39,550 nt of DNA, taken from Desulfobacterales bacterium (GTDB taxonomy: Bacteria > Desulfobacterota > Desulfobacteria > Desulfobacterales > JAFDCJ01). A program made the translations under genes and the position numbers. Positions 7,321 to 15,792 of this stretch are shown piece after piece. Under the pieces are notes generated by a model, which searched no databases, was not told where the DNA came from, and was given only the letters and a program-made list of their open reading frames with translations. The number at the start of each line of letters is the position of its first letter. Position 1 is the first letter of the stretch. The stretch lies in the NCBI GenBank assembly GCA_030066155.1, contig JASJCE010000002.1:1-39550 (forward strand). The letters run 5' to 3'.

Positions 7321-9018
7321 ATGCTCAGTATCCGAAAAATCGGCGTCATTGGCCGTACCTACAGACATCTCAATCGATATCGTCAGATTCTGACCATCCT
7401 GTTTAAATTCGGTTTTGGCGATCTGCTGGAAATGCTGAAGATCGATCAATACATCGAGGTCGGTCTTCAGATGATTTCGAAAAAGCGTGAAATCCGCATT
7501 GAACGGTTGACGAAACCGCAAGGACTGCGGATGGCTTTTGAAGAACTCGGACCAACCTATATCAAGCTCGGTCAAATTTTATCCACCCGTCCGGATCTGA
7601 TTCCGATGGAGTTCATACAGGAGCTGTCCCGTCTGCAGGACCACGTACCGGCTTTTTCTTTTGATCAGGTCCGCAAAGTCATCAACTCCGAATTCGGCCA
7701 TTCTGACGAGGATGTTTTTGACAGCCTCGAAGAAACCCCGTTGGCGTCCGCCTCGATCGGGCAGGTGCACCGGGCGGTGCTGAAAGACGGCGAGGCGGTC
7801 GCAGTCAAATTTCAGCGTCCGGGAATCCGCAAAATAATTGAGGTTGACCTGGAGATCATGCTGCATCTGGCGACCCTTGCGGAACGCCATATCGAAGAAC
7901 TGGCCATCCATCGTCCCGTTAAAATCGTTGAAGAATTCGCCCGCACCCTGGAAAAAGAAATCGATTACAAAACCGAAGCCACCAACATGGAACGGGCTGC
8001 CAGCCATTTTCTGGATGACCCGAATGTGTATATCCCGAAAGTCTATCGCGAAGCGACCACATCCCGTATTCTGACCACCGAATTCATCGACGGCATTAAA
8101 ATATCGAATATCGAGAAACTGGATGAAGCCGGGCTGGATCGCAAACTGATTACCGCCCGGGGGGCCGACCTGGTCCTCAAACAGGTTTTCGATCATTGCT
8201 TTTTTCATGCGGATCCGCATCCCGGCAACATTTTTGTGCTGCCCGAGAATGTTATCTGTCTGTTGGATTTCGGAATGGCCGGTATTGTCGATCGCCAGAC
8301 ACGGGATGATTTTGTCGATCTGGTTGAGAGTATCGTCAACCAGAATGAAGTGCGCGCCACCCAGGTCCTGCTGAAACTAACCTATCGCGAGGAGGAACCG
8401 GACAGACGGCTGCTTGAAAGAGAGGTGGCTGATTTTATGGGGCGCCATCTCTACAAACCGCTCAAGGACATCGAACTCGGCAAACTTTTGAACCAGCTGC
8501 TGGAGCTGGCAACCAGCTTCCGATTGCGAATTCCGGCCGATATTTTTCTGATGATGAAAGCACTCGGCACCGTCGAAGGCGTGGGACGGATACTTGATCC
8601 GGAATTCGATATGATTGCCCGGGCAACCCCATTCATCACCCAGGTGAAGCTCGACCGATTCAAACCCGAACGAATTGCCGATGACGCCTATGATCTGGGT
8701 TCTCAATTAGTCCAGTTTCTGCGGCAATTCCCCAATCAGCTGCTCGATCTGGCCAACCTGATTCGTCAGGAGAAGCTGCGGCTTCAGATTGAACATCGGG
8801 GTCTGGAAAACATGCTCGCAACCCATGACCGCATATCAAATCGGATTTCATTTTCGATTCTGATTGCGGCACTGATCATCGGTTCCGCTCTGATCGTTAT
8901 ATCCGAAACCCCGCCCCTTATCTATGGCATCTCCCTGATCGGGATCCTGCTGTTTTCCGCCGCAGCGATCATGGGGATCTGGCTGCTGGTAGCGATATTA
9001 AAAAAAGGCAAACTCTAA
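7321..9018 (+). CDS. AarF/ABC1/UbiB kinase-like protein
   Basis: A 565-residue member of the atypical UbiB/ABC1 protein-kinase-like family. The family-defining KxGQ motif is YIKLGQILSTRPDLIP (K82-Q85), the alanine-rich loop that replaces the P-loop is ASASIGQVHRA (142-152), the VAIK-like lysine is in AVKFQRPG (161-168), and the catalytic-loop and DFG equivalents are HADPHPGNIF and LLDFGMAG. The last ~60 residues contain two hydrophobic segments that anchor it to the membrane. Family members support quinone biosynthesis or lipid distribution; in an anaerobe menaquinone is the likelier connection. The ATG at 7321 has no obvious Shine-Dalgarno but fits the usual family N-terminus (RHLNRYRQI). 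The gene appears single and converges on the manganese-transport locus. Confidence 0.9.
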   Translation: MLSIRKIGVIGRTYRHLNRYRQILTILFKFGFGDLLEMLKIDQYIEVGLQMISKKREIRIERLTKPQGLRMAFEELGPTYIKLGQILSTRPDLIPMEFIQELSRLQDHVPAFSFDQVRKVINSEFGHSDEDVFDSLEETPLASASIGQVHRAVLKDGEAVAVKFQRPGIRKIIEVDLEIMLHLATLAERHIEELAIHRPVKIVEEFARTLEKEIDYKTEATNMERAASHFLDDPNVYIPKVYREATTSRILTTEFIDGIKISNIEKLDEAGLDRKLITARGADLVLKQVFDHCFFHADPHPGNIFVLPENVICLLDFGMAGIVDRQTRDDFVDLVESIVNQNEVRATQVLLKLTYREEEPDRRLLEREVADFMGRHLYKPLKDIELGKLLNQLLELATSFRLRIPADIFLMMKALGTVEGVGRILDPEFDMIARATPFITQVKLDRFKPERIADDAYDLGSQLVQFLRQFPNQLLDLANLIRQEKLRLQIEHRGLENMLATHDRISNRISFSILIAALIIGSALIVISETPPLIYGISLIGILLFSAAAIMGIWLLVAILKKGKL

Positions 9019-9422
9019 CCCTCGACGGGCGAAGAGTGGTTAACGGGGATTGCCGGCTTTAAGAATATTCTTTGCTATCTGTGGATATAATGACGAATGA
9101 CGAATGTCGATTGTCGAATGAAGGAATTCTATCGATATTAAATATTCTCAGCGTGTTCTGCGGATAATTATACTCCCCTATAGGCCCTATTATTGAAATC
9201 CAATCCTTTCTGCGTAGGAATTGAGTATCGATAACAGAGGTGAATTCAAATCGATAGAATACCTCAAATATTCAATATTTAATAATCAATATTCATTTCC
9301 GGCTCAGCCGGGTTGGGAATATCCATGCAAAGATCACCGAATGAATATCGTCAAGATTGAGACACGGTTAAGATAAGACAGCATACCTTAATTCGACATT
9401 CGTCAATCGACATTCGCCATTC
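9019..9422. other. Convergent spacer between UbiB-like gene and permease gene
   Basis: About 400 bp without a gene. GACGAATG-type units at 9090-9122 are matched by an inverted set at 9394-9422. Inside sits an element with 14-bp near-perfect inverted ends (9123-9136 and 9250-9263) belonging to the composite repeat family. No T-run terminator is evident for either convergent gene. Confidence 0.6.
9123..9320 (-). repeat. Composite dispersed repeat, copy A
   Basis: GGAATTCTATCGAT at 9123-9136 and ATCGATAGAATACC at 9250-9263 are inverted ends with one mismatch. Read on the minus strand, the segment contains CCAACCCGGCTGAGCCGG, AAATGAATA, GGTATTCTATCG, GAATTCACCTCTGTTATC and ATAGGGCCTA in the same order as copy B at 20862-21138. 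Confidence 0.7.
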
Positions 9423-10733
9423 CTAGCTCGCCTTCGGTATCTTGCGTTGATGGGGATCCAGACCGCCGTGATCGATGGCCTCATCGAGCTGGGACTGCAT
9501 CGACGAATCCGTGAAATGCTCCAGCTTGTGAGCTGGCAGATGAACATCGGCGGCGCAGGCCGAAAATTGTTCGCACAGATACGCTTCCCAAAGCCGATGT
9601 GAGCGGATGAGCCCCTGGCCTTCCTTCCGGCCGATGGTTGTCAGGCTCAACCGGTCACCGTTGCCGCTCAGACGCCTTTTCCGTTTCAAATCCCACATGG
9701 CAATGGTCGCGATAAATCCCAGCTTGAGACCTTTGCGGACATCTTCAGTTTTCAGGGGAGTGGCGTCCGGTGCAGCCAATTCCTGATAGCGATACAAAAA
9801 TCCCAGGATATCGTCCCGGGTGATCTTCAATGTCAACATCGCCTGGCTCAGAGTGCGACTGACTAAACCGTGGCGGGGTGCGAAGAGGAAAATCACAAGG
9901 AATAAACCACCGGCAGCTACTCCCATCATTCCGGCTGTGCTCGTATCGCGGAACCCGAACCAAACCGGGACAGTGATCGCGAGGATATGCCCCAAAACCG
10001 CAGATATCATTGCAATGAGCAAGCTGATAACAATCATTGCCGGGAGTCGATCCGTCAGCAGATGGGCACCGGCAGCCGGCACAATGAGCATGGCAATGAC
10101 CAGAATGCTGCCGACGCTTTCAAATGCTGCCACCGTGGTGGCCGCCACAAATGTCATCAGAACATAATGCATAACGTTTGCATTGATGCCCATGGTGGTC
10201 GCCAAAGCCGGATCAAAGGTCGTAATTTTTAATTCTTTGTAGAAGATGACAATCAAAAGCGCGTTCATCAGCAGCATGAAGGCATTTGTCAGGGCGGCGG
10301 AAGGGATTTCGTAACCCAAAATCTCGTATGTTTCCAGAGGCGTAAGTTCGATGGCACCATACAGCACGCACCCCGGATCCAGATCAACATGATCGGCTGC
10401 CTGGCGTATCAGAATCAATCCCACGGCGAAGAGGGTCGTAAAGACAACGCCCATGGACGCGCCTTTGTCCAGATTGCTCAGTTTGGAGATTCCCTGCACC
10501 ATAAACGCCGTCATGACACCGATGATAACCGCTCCGATTAACATGGGAAGGCTTTCCCGGCTGCCGGTGATCAGAAACGCAATCGCGAGGCCGGGGAGTA
10601 CGGCATGGCTGATGGCATCGCCCATCATGCTCATGCGACGCAAAACCAGGAAATTACCCGGTAGCGCGCAGGCCATGGCACTGAGCGCACCGGTAACGAC
10701 GATCCAGGTATCCAGAAAAGTCCAATCCATCAA
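9423..10733 (-). CDS. Metal (Mn-type) ABC transporter permease fused to a DtxR/MntR-like C-terminal domain
   Basis: A 436-residue fusion. Residues 1 to about 290 are an ABC-3 (ZnuB/MntB/TroC) permease with about eight membrane segments and the family elements GNFLVLRRMSMMGDAISHAVLPG and FESVGSILVIAMLIVPAA. From about 305 a degenerate winged-helix region leads to a DtxR-type dimerisation/metal domain: SHRLWEAYL, VHLPAHKLEH, then LDPHQRKIP. Ligand-like residues H379, E383, H398, E405 and H406 have exactly the spacing of DtxR H79, E83, H98, E105 and H106. It is the last gene of the transport operon, separated from the other permease by 349 bp that include a 161-bp repeat. Chlamydial YtgC-YtgR is a known precedent for this fusion; whether the domain acts as a metal gate or a cleavable repressor is open. 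Confidence 0.9.
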   Translation of the reverse strand: MMDWTFLDTWIVVTGALSAMACALPGNFLVLRRMSMMGDAISHAVLPGLAIAFLITGSRESLPMLIGAVIIGVMTAFMVQGISKLSNLDKGASMGVVFTTLFAVGLILIRQAADHVDLDPGCVLYGAIELTPLETYEILGYEIPSAALTNAFMLLMNALLIVIFYKELKITTFDPALATTMGINANVMHYVLMTFVAATTVAAFESVGSILVIAMLIVPAAGAHLLTDRLPAMIVISLLIAMISAVLGHILAITVPVWFGFRDTSTAGMMGVAAGGLFLVIFLFAPRHGLVSRTLSQAMLTLKITRDDILGFLYRYQELAAPDATPLKTEDVRKGLKLGFIATIAMWDLKRKRRLSGNGDRLSLTTIGRKEGQGLIRSHRLWEAYLCEQFSACAADVHLPAHKLEHFTDSSMQSQLDEAIDHGGLDPHQRKIPKAS

Positions 10734-11082
10734 TACTGTCCCTCGTTATTGCCTTAATTGAATCTTAACTAGCGTTTTTGTTAACATGTCGTTGGAATTT
10801 GGGATGGTTTCAGGTTTCAGTGTTCAGATTTCAGAAATCAATCATTTGCTGACCTCCTGTGAAACTTCAAGCAGATGAAGATATGTGGAATGGATTCGAT
10901 TTTTATTATTTTTTATTTAGACAGGATTAACAGGATTATCAGGAATTTTTTCGCCTGCGGCGAGGGGCCTTTCGGCCGACGGCCGCATTATCCAAATGAT
11001 CCTGTTGATCTTGTCCGATTATTTTCTTTAAGATAAGAATCCATTCCTCTTTTTCTTTCAAAAGCTATAGTTTCTTACTTAA
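10734..11082. other. Intra-operon spacer carrying a 161-bp inverted-repeat module
   Basis: There is no gene between the two permease genes. It contains GTTTCAG/TTCAG units at 10809-10835, an AGGAGG-like GACCTCCTGTG segment (complement at 10851-10861), and the repeat module at 10887-11047. It should be transcribed as part of the operon mRNA unless a promoter lies within. Confidence 0.6.
10887..11047 (-). repeat. MITE-like 161-bp module, copy 1
   Basis: The ends GGAATGGATTC (10887-10897) and GAATCCATTCC (11037-11047) are a perfect 11-bp inverted repeat. Inside, ACAGGATTAACAGGATTATC pairs with TGATCCTGTTGATC further on, and the centre holds small GC hairpins (CGCC-TGC-GGCG and a GGCC-rich stem). 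A copy of equal length lies inverted at 26127-26287. Homology continues past the right inverted end to about 11094, covering the stop codon of the 11083 permease gene. No transposase is encoded. Confidence 0.8.
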
Positions 11083-12564
11083 TCAAACTGGCCGCGCTGC
11101 GGCCAGCTCATGTGGGCTGGGCGGCATTTTAACATCTTTCAGATCCGGCAGCATTTTTTCCAGCTTCCTGATCATCTCTTGATCCAGCACATGCTCGATG
11201 GCATCGGCGCCCCAGTCGACCTGACTTGGCGCGATATCCGCGTGGGTAATCAGATAGGCTTCCCACAACCGATGTTTGCGAACGATCTGATAAGCTGCCT
11301 GCAGTCCCTTATCGGTCAGCTCGAACAGCTGATTCCCGTTGGTCTGAATCAGCCCTTCGGACCGGGCGGATTTCAGTGTTCTGTGCAACTGGCCGGAAGA
11401 CCAGGCCCGGGCTGACAGAAGATGGTTAAAATGGATGTTGGTTGTCACCTGATTTGTCGACGGTGTCGAACCGCGTGATTCATAATATTCGTACAGCTCC
11501 CTCAGCAGGTTTTCGGCGGCTACCTTGTTGCTTAAGCGGCGCCGCTCGATTAACTGACGGAGCAGGCCGCTGGCCGATCCGAAAGCCAGACTCAAAAAGA
11601 AGACCACTGCCGCCATGATGACGATAACCGCTCCAGCCGGCAGGTTGGCCATGAGTGCGCTGAAAGCGGAGCCAAGCAAGCCGCTGAGCGCGCCGAAAAA
11701 ACCGGATAGAATCAACATATTTTTTAAGCGGTGTGTCCAGAATCTGGCTGCTGAAGGCGGTATGATCAAAAGTGCGACCACCAGTATCAGGCCAACAGCC
11801 TGCAACCCGATAACTGTCACGATAACGACCAGGGTCATCATCAGAAAATCCAATCGAATTACCGGCCAGCCCTGGGTTGCTGCATAGGAATAGTCGAAGC
11901 AGATCAGGCTAAACTCTTTAAATAGGATGATGCAGACAACGGCCGAACCTAAAGCCGTCGCACCGATCAATACCGCATCAAAAAACAGCATCGACGCGGT
12001 CTTGCCATAGATGAAGGAAGAAAGCCCGGCCGCCGTCCCGGTTTCCATGCGAGAAGCGATGCCGAGCAAAGCAATACCGAATCCAAAGTAGACGCTGAGA
12101 ACAATCCCGAGGGCAGCATCATCCTTGAGGCGGGAATACTTCTGAATCAGAATGACCGAAGCCGTACCAAGTACCGAAAAGACCGCTGCCCCGGTGATTA
12201 ATGCAATCAGGTTTTTGCCTTCACCACCCAGGTGGGTAATCAGTATGAAGGTCAATGCAATACCGGGCAGGGTTGCATGGCTGAGAGTGTCGCTGAGCAG
12301 CGCGCGCTTGCGCAGCAGCAGGAACGTGCCGACCAGGCCGGCCGCCAGCCCAAGTAACGTCGTCCCGATAACGACGACGCGTGTATTGTAATCCTGCAGC
12401 GTCAGAACGCGAATAACTTCGGGAAAAGTCGGCAGTTCCATTAGATGTCCTGACAAACCGGCAGATTCGGCAGGTATCGGCATCAGAACACCTATCAAGC
12501 AGACCGCCAGGGCTGCAGGGTGAAGAAATGCTGTGAAATCCGGTGTCTTCCCAATCGACTTCAT
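11083..12564 (-). CDS. Metal (Mn-type) ABC transporter permease fused to winged-helix plus DtxR/MntR-like domain
   Basis: A 493-residue fusion. After an N-terminal hydrophobic segment and a short loop, an ABC-3 permease with about eight membrane helices runs to residue ~340 (FLLLRKRALLSDTLSHATLPG; LQAVGLILVVALLIIPPSAARF). Residues ~345-428 look like a winged helix-turn-helix (LLRELYEYYESRG, SSGQLHRTLKSARSEGLI, LTDKGLQAA), followed by the DtxR-like dimerisation/metal segment KHRLWEAYL and VDWGADAIEHVL. H431, E435, D454, E457 and H458 fall at DtxR positions 79, 83, 102, 105 and 106, while the position-98 histidine is D450. The gene overlaps the ATPase gene by four bases. Its last codons and stop lie inside sequence homologous to the 26079-26287 repeat, so the C-terminus may have been altered by that repeat. 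Confidence 0.9.
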   Translation of the reverse strand: MKSIGKTPDFTAFLHPAALAVCLIGVLMPIPAESAGLSGHLMELPTFPEVIRVLTLQDYNTRVVVIGTTLLGLAAGLVGTFLLLRKRALLSDTLSHATLPGIALTFILITHLGGEGKNLIALITGAAVFSVLGTASVILIQKYSRLKDDAALGIVLSVYFGFGIALLGIASRMETGTAAGLSSFIYGKTASMLFFDAVLIGATALGSAVVCIILFKEFSLICFDYSYAATQGWPVIRLDFLMMTLVVIVTVIGLQAVGLILVVALLIIPPSAARFWTHRLKNMLILSGFFGALSGLLGSAFSALMANLPAGAVIVIMAAVVFFLSLAFGSASGLLRQLIERRRLSNKVAAENLLRELYEYYESRGSTPSTNQVTTNIHFNHLLSARAWSSGQLHRTLKSARSEGLIQTNGNQLFELTDKGLQAAYQIVRKHRLWEAYLITHADIAPSQVDWGADAIEHVLDQEMIRKLEKMLPDLKDVKMPPSPHELAAARPV

Positions 12565-13439
12565 TGGTGGGTTTCCTTGGTCCCGGACGGCAGGCGCGGG
12601 TCTTTGGAAAACTCGTAAACCGCATCCGACAGCAGCGTCAGCTTGCCTCCGTAGGTCTTCTTCAAATTTTCTTCGGTAAACACGTCTTCAGTGGCACCGT
12701 GTGCGACAACCCGCATATTCAGCAATACGACATAGTCAAAGTAGTTGGGGACTGTCTGCAAATCATGGTGAACCACCAAACATGTCTTGCCGGCATCTTT
12801 GAGCTCTTTCAAGAGAGCGACAATTGCGCGTTCCGTGGCGACATCCACCCCGACAAATGGTTCATCCATCATATAGACCCGCGCGTCCTGGGCCAGCGCC
12901 CGGGCTAAAAATACCCGCTGCTGCTGTCCCCCCGACAGTTGGCTGATTTGACGTTTTGCATAAGGTGTCATGTCAACCTTTTCCAGGGATTCCATGGCCT
13001 TCTCCCGGTAACGCCGGCTTACCGGCGAAATCCAGCCGATCTTGCGATACAATCCCATGGCGACGACGTCGAGGGCATTGACCGGAAAATCCCAGTCAAC
13101 GCTCTCGCGCTGGGGGACATAACCCACCAGGTGGCGTTGCCGCTCATAGGACTTGCCATATATCATGACGTTTCCGGAAGCCCGCGGCACCAGATCAAGC
13201 GCGGCTTTGATCAAGGTCGTCTTACCGGCGCCGTTCGGCCCGACCACAGCGATGAGTTTGCCTTCCGGCACTGCCAGATTTACATCCCACAGTACCGGTT
13301 TGCGGTGATAGGCAACGGTCAGATCGTGAATCCAGACCGGAGCCGACTCCGCGGAAAGGCCATTGGCGCCCGTCCCGGATGAGGACGGCTCGACGCTATC
13401 ATGGTTATTCATAGCTGTTGAACGTTGCATGGATGACAT
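12561..13439 (-). CDS. Metal ABC transporter ATP-binding protein
   Basis: A 292-residue ABC ATPase of the MntA/ZnuC/TroB type that energises manganese (or zinc/iron) import through the neighbouring permeases. Walker A is GPNGAGKTT (67-75), the Q-loop is YVPQRESVDWDFP around Q110, the signature is LSGGQQQR (168-175), Walker B is VYMMDEPF with D192-E193, and the H-loop is in LVVHHDL (224-225). The segment RESVDWDFP is characteristic of manganese-type ATPases. The N-terminal ~30 residues before APVWIHDLTVAY are a low-complexity Ser/Gly extension, so the true start could be internal. The stop overlaps the permease start by four bases. A short-unit array lies just upstream, between this gene and the binding-protein gene. 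Confidence 0.92.
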   Translation of the reverse strand: MSSMQRSTAMNNHDSVEPSSSGTGANGLSAESAPVWIHDLTVAYHRKPVLWDVNLAVPEGKLIAVVGPNGAGKTTLIKAALDLVPRASGNVMIYGKSYERQRHLVGYVPQRESVDWDFPVNALDVVAMGLYRKIGWISPVSRRYREKAMESLEKVDMTPYAKRQISQLSGGQQQRVFLARALAQDARVYMMDEPFVGVDVATERAIVALLKELKDAGKTCLVVHHDLQTVPNYFDYVVLLNMRVVAHGATEDVFTEENLKKTYGGKLTLLSDAVYEFSKDPRLPSGTKETHQ

Positions 13440-13462
13440 GGTGTTTTACCCGCAGATAGAAG

Positions 13463-13591
13463 TTATTGGTTACTGGTTACTGGTTATTGTTTATTGGTTA
13501 CTGGTTATTAGTTATTAGTTATTAGTTATTGGCTATTGGTTGTTGGTTATTCCATTTATTCTAATAACGAATGACCAACAACAATTAACCA
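13463..13591. repeat. GGTTATTGGTTACTGG array with inverted partner
   Basis: Some thirteen copies of a 7-bp GGTTACT/GGTTATT unit fill 13463-13553, followed at 13560-13591 by complementary units (AATAACGAATGACCAACAAC and neighbours). The array lies in the 165-bp gap between the binding-protein and ATPase genes of one operon, so the transcript would carry a foldback there. Confidence 0.7.
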
Positions 13592-13604
13592 CATCCCGTG
13601 GATG

Positions 13605-14603
13605 TCAGTGCGCCATAGGAAGTTTGCCGTTCAACCCGCCGGTCGGGGCCTGTCCTCCCAGGGCCCGGGCAATAGTGGTGGCATTGTGATCGATCATGCC
13701 GATGTAAGTGCCCTCATAGGTTCCGGCTTTTCCCATGGCATCTGAAAAAAGTTCGCCTCCGATTCTGACCGACTGTCCGCGGGATTTGGCTCCCTCCAGC
13801 AGGGCCTTGACATTTTTATCCGAAACACTGGATTCCACGAAAACAGCCGGAATTTTTCGATCAACAAGCAAGTCGACGATGCGGTTGATGTCTTTCAAGC
13901 CGGCTTCGGATTCGGTTGAAATCCCCTGAATCCCCATCACTTCGATGCCGTATGCCCGGCCCATATATCGAAATGCGTCGTGGGCGGTGACCATGATTTT
14001 CTGGTCGGCCGGTATCGAACCGATGACCTTGGCAGCATAGGCATCCAGTGCCTCGAGCTTTTTGAGGTAGGCCGCGGAATTGGTCTTGTAGAATCCGCCA
14101 TTGACCGGATCAAATTCCGACAGCGCCGCAGCAACAACTTCAACCGCTTTCATCCAGCCTTTGACGTCCATCCAGACGTGGGGGTCACTGTGATTGGTCG
14201 TCGTATCTTCGATCAGATAGCTTTCTTTAAGAAGTTCAGTGACCGCATAGACCGGCCGCCGGCGCGAAATCTTAACGAGAACATCCGTCATTTGGCCCTC
14301 CAGCAGGAGGCCGGCATAGAACACGATGTCCGACTTGAGCAAGACGGCAACATCGCTGCGGGTCGGATTAAACAGGTGGGGATCAACTCCGGTGCCGATT
14401 ATATTGGTAACCTCGCCTTTGTCCCTGACGACCTCCTTGATAATATCGGCAATCATGCCCACCGTCGTTCCAACTTTGTACGGATATTTGCCTTTGTATT
14501 CCGCCTCAGCCGGCGCGACCGACGAGAAGAACACGACAATCAATAGAAAAGCCGTCCACAACATCATTTTAACCGGGTATTTTCCGTAAATTGCGACCTG
14601 CAT
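13605..14603 (-). CDS. Metal ABC transporter substrate-binding protein (Mn-type, MntC/TroA-like)
   Basis: A 332-residue cluster A-I binding protein that captures a divalent metal in the periplasm and delivers it to the permeases. An N-terminal membrane segment (MMLWTAFLLIVVFFSSVAPAEA) serves as signal peptide; the true start may be the Met at residue 13. Ligand candidates are H76 (GVDPHLFNPT) and H142 (DPHVWMDV), an acidic residue in AVFVESSVS and D in GMIDHN. The TAHDAFRYMGRAYG and GELFSDAMG-GTYEGTY segments are those of TroA/MntC proteins, and no long His-rich loop of the ZnuA type is present, which favours Mn or Fe over Zn. It is the first gene of the transport operon, directly after the operator/promoter region at 14656-14744. 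Confidence 0.92.
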   Translation of the reverse strand: MQVAIYGKYPVKMMLWTAFLLIVVFFSSVAPAEAEYKGKYPYKVGTTVGMIADIIKEVVRDKGEVTNIIGTGVDPHLFNPTRSDVAVLLKSDIVFYAGLLLEGQMTDVLVKISRRRPVYAVTELLKESYLIEDTTTNHSDPHVWMDVKGWMKAVEVVAAALSEFDPVNGGFYKTNSAAYLKKLEALDAYAAKVIGSIPADQKIMVTAHDAFRYMGRAYGIEVMGIQGISTESEAGLKDINRIVDLLVDRKIPAVFVESSVSDKNVKALLEGAKSRGQSVRIGGELFSDAMGKAGTYEGTYIGMIDHNATTIARALGGQAPTGGLNGKLPMAH

Positions 14604-14655
14604 ATACGCGCCTCCTATGAATAGACATGATTCTCAAAACGCAATTGAAAAACCT

Positions 14656-14744
14656 ATGGTAAGAACCAAATAAATTTTGTCAAACGAATAAAATATTTTA
14701 GTTTACCAAATTATATATTTTGGCAAACCAAAATATTTTAGTTT
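14656..14744 (-). promoter_or_regulatory. Promoter and candidate MntR operators of the Mn-transport operon
   Basis: On the minus strand TTGACA (14683-14678) and TACCAT (14661-14656) are 16 bases apart, about 55 bp from the binding-protein start. Just upstream lie three palindromes: TAAAATATTTTA at 14689-14700; a 26-bp palindrome at 14702-14727 with arms TTTACCAAA and TTTGGCAAA (one mismatch); and AAACCAAAATATTTTAGTTT at 14725-14744 (one mismatched pair). A perfect minus-strand TATAAT (14715-14710) sits in the centre of the middle palindrome. The arrangement suits repression by the MntR encoded next door; no binding has been shown. Confidence 0.6.
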
Positions 14745-14871
14745 GTGAATTTCGTTACCTACGAGCAATTCCGATATTTTTTGCTGAAACCTGACACCTG
14801 AAATCAGTTGGTCAAGGCAACTTCCGTTTTAAACCTTTCAGGATCGGGTATTTACTTTTGCGGCGGACAAA

Positions 14872-15549
14872 TTACACGGATAGGGGGCCGACCATAATTT
14901 CATCGGCCACATTGATGCCCAGGGTTCGAATCGGCGCCTGGCGCTGGGGGCCGACACGGATGCTCAACGGCCCCTTGAAGGGAGCTTTTTCGACAACGGT
15001 TACGACCGTTTCGAGGCGGATTCCCAATTCGTCCAGATACCTCAGCATTTCGGCATCACTGTGACGCACCCTTGCGATCCGAACCGATTCGCCTATCGGT
15101 GTGGCAGCCAGGGTTTGGAATTTATCCGCTTTCAGTTTACCGTCTTTTTCAGGTATCGGATCGCCGTGTGGATCGTATTGTGGGTGGTTTAAATATTCGG
15201 CAATTGCATCGGTCAGCCGGTCGGATATATGATGCTCGAGGTTTTCGGCTTCATCATGAACTTCATCCCAGGAAAAGCCCAGGACCTGATTGAGAAACGT
15301 TTCAAGCAAGCGGTGCCGGCGGATGACGTTCAGCGCCACTTTTTTTCCCCGGGGGGTTAAAGCGACACCTTTGTGGAGTTCATGGGAAACCATCTTGGGG
15401 CGCACACTCGACAGGCGTTTGATCATATCCGTCACCGATCCGGCCGTCACTCCCAGGGTTTGGGCCAGAATGGTCGTTTTCACCCGGCCACCCTGTTGCT
15501 GAATTTCGTAAATGGTTTTCAGGTATTTCTCGACGGTTTCGGTTTGCAT
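14872..15549 (-). CDS. mntR: MntR-like DtxR-family metal-dependent transcriptional regulator
   Basis: A 225-residue repressor with an N-terminal winged helix (VKTTILAQTLGVTAGSVTDMIKRLS, about 23-47), a dimerisation/metal domain and a C-terminal SH3-like FeoA domain (about 145-225). With the ATG at 15549 as start, ligands H79, E83, H98, E102, E105 and H106 carry exactly DtxR numbering, which supports this start over an in-frame one at 15660. Glu at position 102, where DtxR has Cys, is the manganese-selective pattern of MntR. The presence of the FeoA-like domain is DtxR/IdeR-like, so it is longer than the short Bacillus MntR. It probably senses cytoplasmic Mn and controls the transport operon that begins 268 bp downstream, via the palindromes at 14689-14744. 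Confidence 0.88.
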   Translation of the reverse strand: MQTETVEKYLKTIYEIQQQGGRVKTTILAQTLGVTAGSVTDMIKRLSSVRPKMVSHELHKGVALTPRGKKVALNVIRRHRLLETFLNQVLGFSWDEVHDEAENLEHHISDRLTDAIAEYLNHPQYDPHGDPIPEKDGKLKADKFQTLAATPIGESVRIARVRHSDAEMLRYLDELGIRLETVVTVVEKAPFKGPLSIRVGPQRQAPIRTLGINVADEIMVGPLSV

Positions 15550-15792
15550 GTGATGCAGTCTCTCTGTGACCGGGTAGAAAACTGAAAAAATATAATTACT
15601 CTTACTGGTAATATCTGACTCTGCAAAATCGGATCCCCTGCTCTCAACCGGTAACGGCAAGTTTCAAATTGCGGCAAACGAAGTAGGGCTAAAATAAGCT
15701 AGGCTCAGATTGATGTCAAATACATTGACTTCGTACCTGAATTCTGACACGTTTTAAAAATTCGAGACCAACTAAAACAGGGTGAACCACTG

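Noticed and set aside
7579-8220. Minus-strand frame of 213 codons
   Set aside because: It is antisense to the UbiB-like gene, whose KxGQ and DFG motifs are unambiguous.
10887-11047. Insertion sequence
   Set aside because: There are inverted ends but only 161 bp, no transposase frame and no clear target duplication; called a MITE-like module instead.
13980-14546. Plus-strand frame of 188 codons
   Set aside because: It is antisense to the metal-binding protein gene and has no motif of its own.
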